Assembly: GCF_050485565.1 (NCBI RefSeq)
Contig: NZ_JBJHBQ010000015.1
Coordinates: 1 to 52,793 of the forward strand
Length of the DNA stretch: 52,793 nt
Direction of reading: 5' to 3'
Source: Glycocaulis sp050485565
GTDB taxonomy: Bacteria > Pseudomonadota > Alphaproteobacteria > Caulobacterales > Maricaulaceae
The notes under the pieces are model-generated. The model was not told where the DNA came from, made no database searches, and saw nothing but the letters and a program-made list of their open reading frames with translations. The position numbers and the translations under genes were made by a program. Numbering within the stretch: the stretch's first letter is position 1; every line of letters starts with the position of its first letter. Shown here one piece after another: positions 52,279 to 52,793 of the stretch.

Positions 52279-52793
52279 CTAGTCCACTCCGTGCTCGTGT
52301 GGAACGAGCTCCTCATTGTCGAGGCCGGTGGCAAGGCGCCAGGCGGCTTCCAGGATCGGGCGTTTGAACCAGACATCGAACCGGCCTGCCCAGAACGGGT
52401 CCCCGCCGGTAAAGCGCGGCTCCAGCGCGCTCCAGTCGAAATGCTCGCGCACGCCGTCAAGATCATGGCCATCGGCCACCAGCGCCTCGGTCTGGTCCGC
52501 GATGGACTGCAAGGTCTCGATCAGAAGATCGACATAGGCCCAGTCTGTCATCATATCGCCATGGCCAGGCACGATCAGGTCAACATCCATCTGACGCAAC
52601 TGGCGCAGCGCCTGCGCCCAGCTCTCCGGGTAGCTGAAAAAGCCGTAGGGGGTGGGATGGACCACAGCGTCGCCGGCGGCGATGAAACGTGCATCCGGCA
52701 CGTGCAGCATGATGTCTCCCTTGGTATTGCCGGGGCCGAAGTGAACAAGCCGTACGGCCCGTCCGCCCAGATCGATCTCCAGACTCTCCTCGA
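52279..52793 (-). CDS. Metallo-beta-lactamase-fold hydrolase, partial (N-terminus beyond window)
   Basis: The open frame continues through the right edge, so only the C-terminal ~170 residues are seen. Visible are FGPGNTKGDIMLHVPDARFI, AAGDAVVHPTPYGFF with the Asp that bridges the metals, and IVPGHGDMMTD with the last metal-binding His. The family includes lactonases, glyoxalase II and others; the class B subtype is not decided by this part. No other gene of its operon is visible. Confidence 0.82.
   Translation of the reverse strand, partial: EESLEIDLGGRAVRLVHFGPGNTKGDIMLHVPDARFIAAGDAVVHPTPYGFFSYPESWAQALRQLRQMDVDLIVPGHGDMMTDWAYVDLLIETLQSIADQTEALVADGHDLDGVREHFDWSALEPRFTGGDPFWAGRFDVWFKRPILEAAWRLATGLDNEELVPHEHGVD

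Overview
The window is a GC-rich (estimated low-to-mid 60s percent) alphaproteobacterial chromosome segment. It contains a gene order familiar from this class: nfuA, rutE-like, tsaB, rimI, fur, miaB, phoH, ybeY, corC-like, lnt, xre, metK, trmB. It also has mtaB-ftsY-yciB, a DUF2794 gene and a DUF1295 gene. Together these suggest a marine, stalked-type member of the Caulobacterales/Maricaulales/Hyphomonadaceae. That placement is inferred from gene content and remembered synteny, not from a search.

Layout. 1-3424: a reactive-sulfur island. On the minus strand lie a BigR-type ArsR repressor, an ETHE1-like persulfide dioxygenase, a DUF442 sulfurtransferase and a SulP permease cut by the window edge. 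Divergently on the plus strand lie two YeeE/YedE half-transporters (pmpA, pmpB), with a palindromic operator candidate between. 3504-5480: a DUF1295 membrane protein, a small exported protein and an unrecognised coiled-coil protein. 5536-10321: a TetR-controlled TriC-like RND pump with a lipoprotein adaptor. 10582-16475: tamA-tamB for outer-membrane assembly. 16676-21021: a second RND adaptor/permease pair. 21079-26021: mtaB, ftsY, a DMT permease, yciB and an unknown membrane protein. 26079-31196: a DUF1223 protein facing a tightly overlapped four-gene ABC operon resembling GldA/F/G plus a DUF4340 protein. 31526-32907: DUF2794, a nested palindromic repeat and a Bax-inhibitor-1 protein.

33128-43899 (minus strand) is the conserved housekeeping run: SAM synthesis, tRNA modification (TrmB, MiaB, TsaB), ribosome maturation (YbeY, RimI), lipoprotein acylation (Lnt), iron regulation (Fur) and Fe-S assembly (NfuA). 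Many genes overlap by 1-11 bases. The expected neighbour uspA (45069-45542) is separated from nfuA by one visibly AT-rich gene (44025-45017). That gene encodes a TIR/deoxyribosyltransferase-like protein and is the clearest sign of lateral acquisition and the best candidate for a defence function. 45598-52793: a small membrane protein, an orphan ATP-grasp enzyme, adenosine kinase, a two-domain GGDEF/EAL c-di-GMP protein, a structured intergenic stretch with a strong terminator (possible sRNA), a hypothetical gene, xthA and the end of a metallo-beta-lactamase-fold gene.

Most of the window is ordinary core genome. The more interesting features are the TIR-like islet, the metK translation-occluding hairpin, the split BigR/persulfide module, the GldFG-like operon, the candidate sRNA and several well-formed palindromes at promoters. 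No IS element, CRISPR array, tRNA or rRNA gene was recognised.
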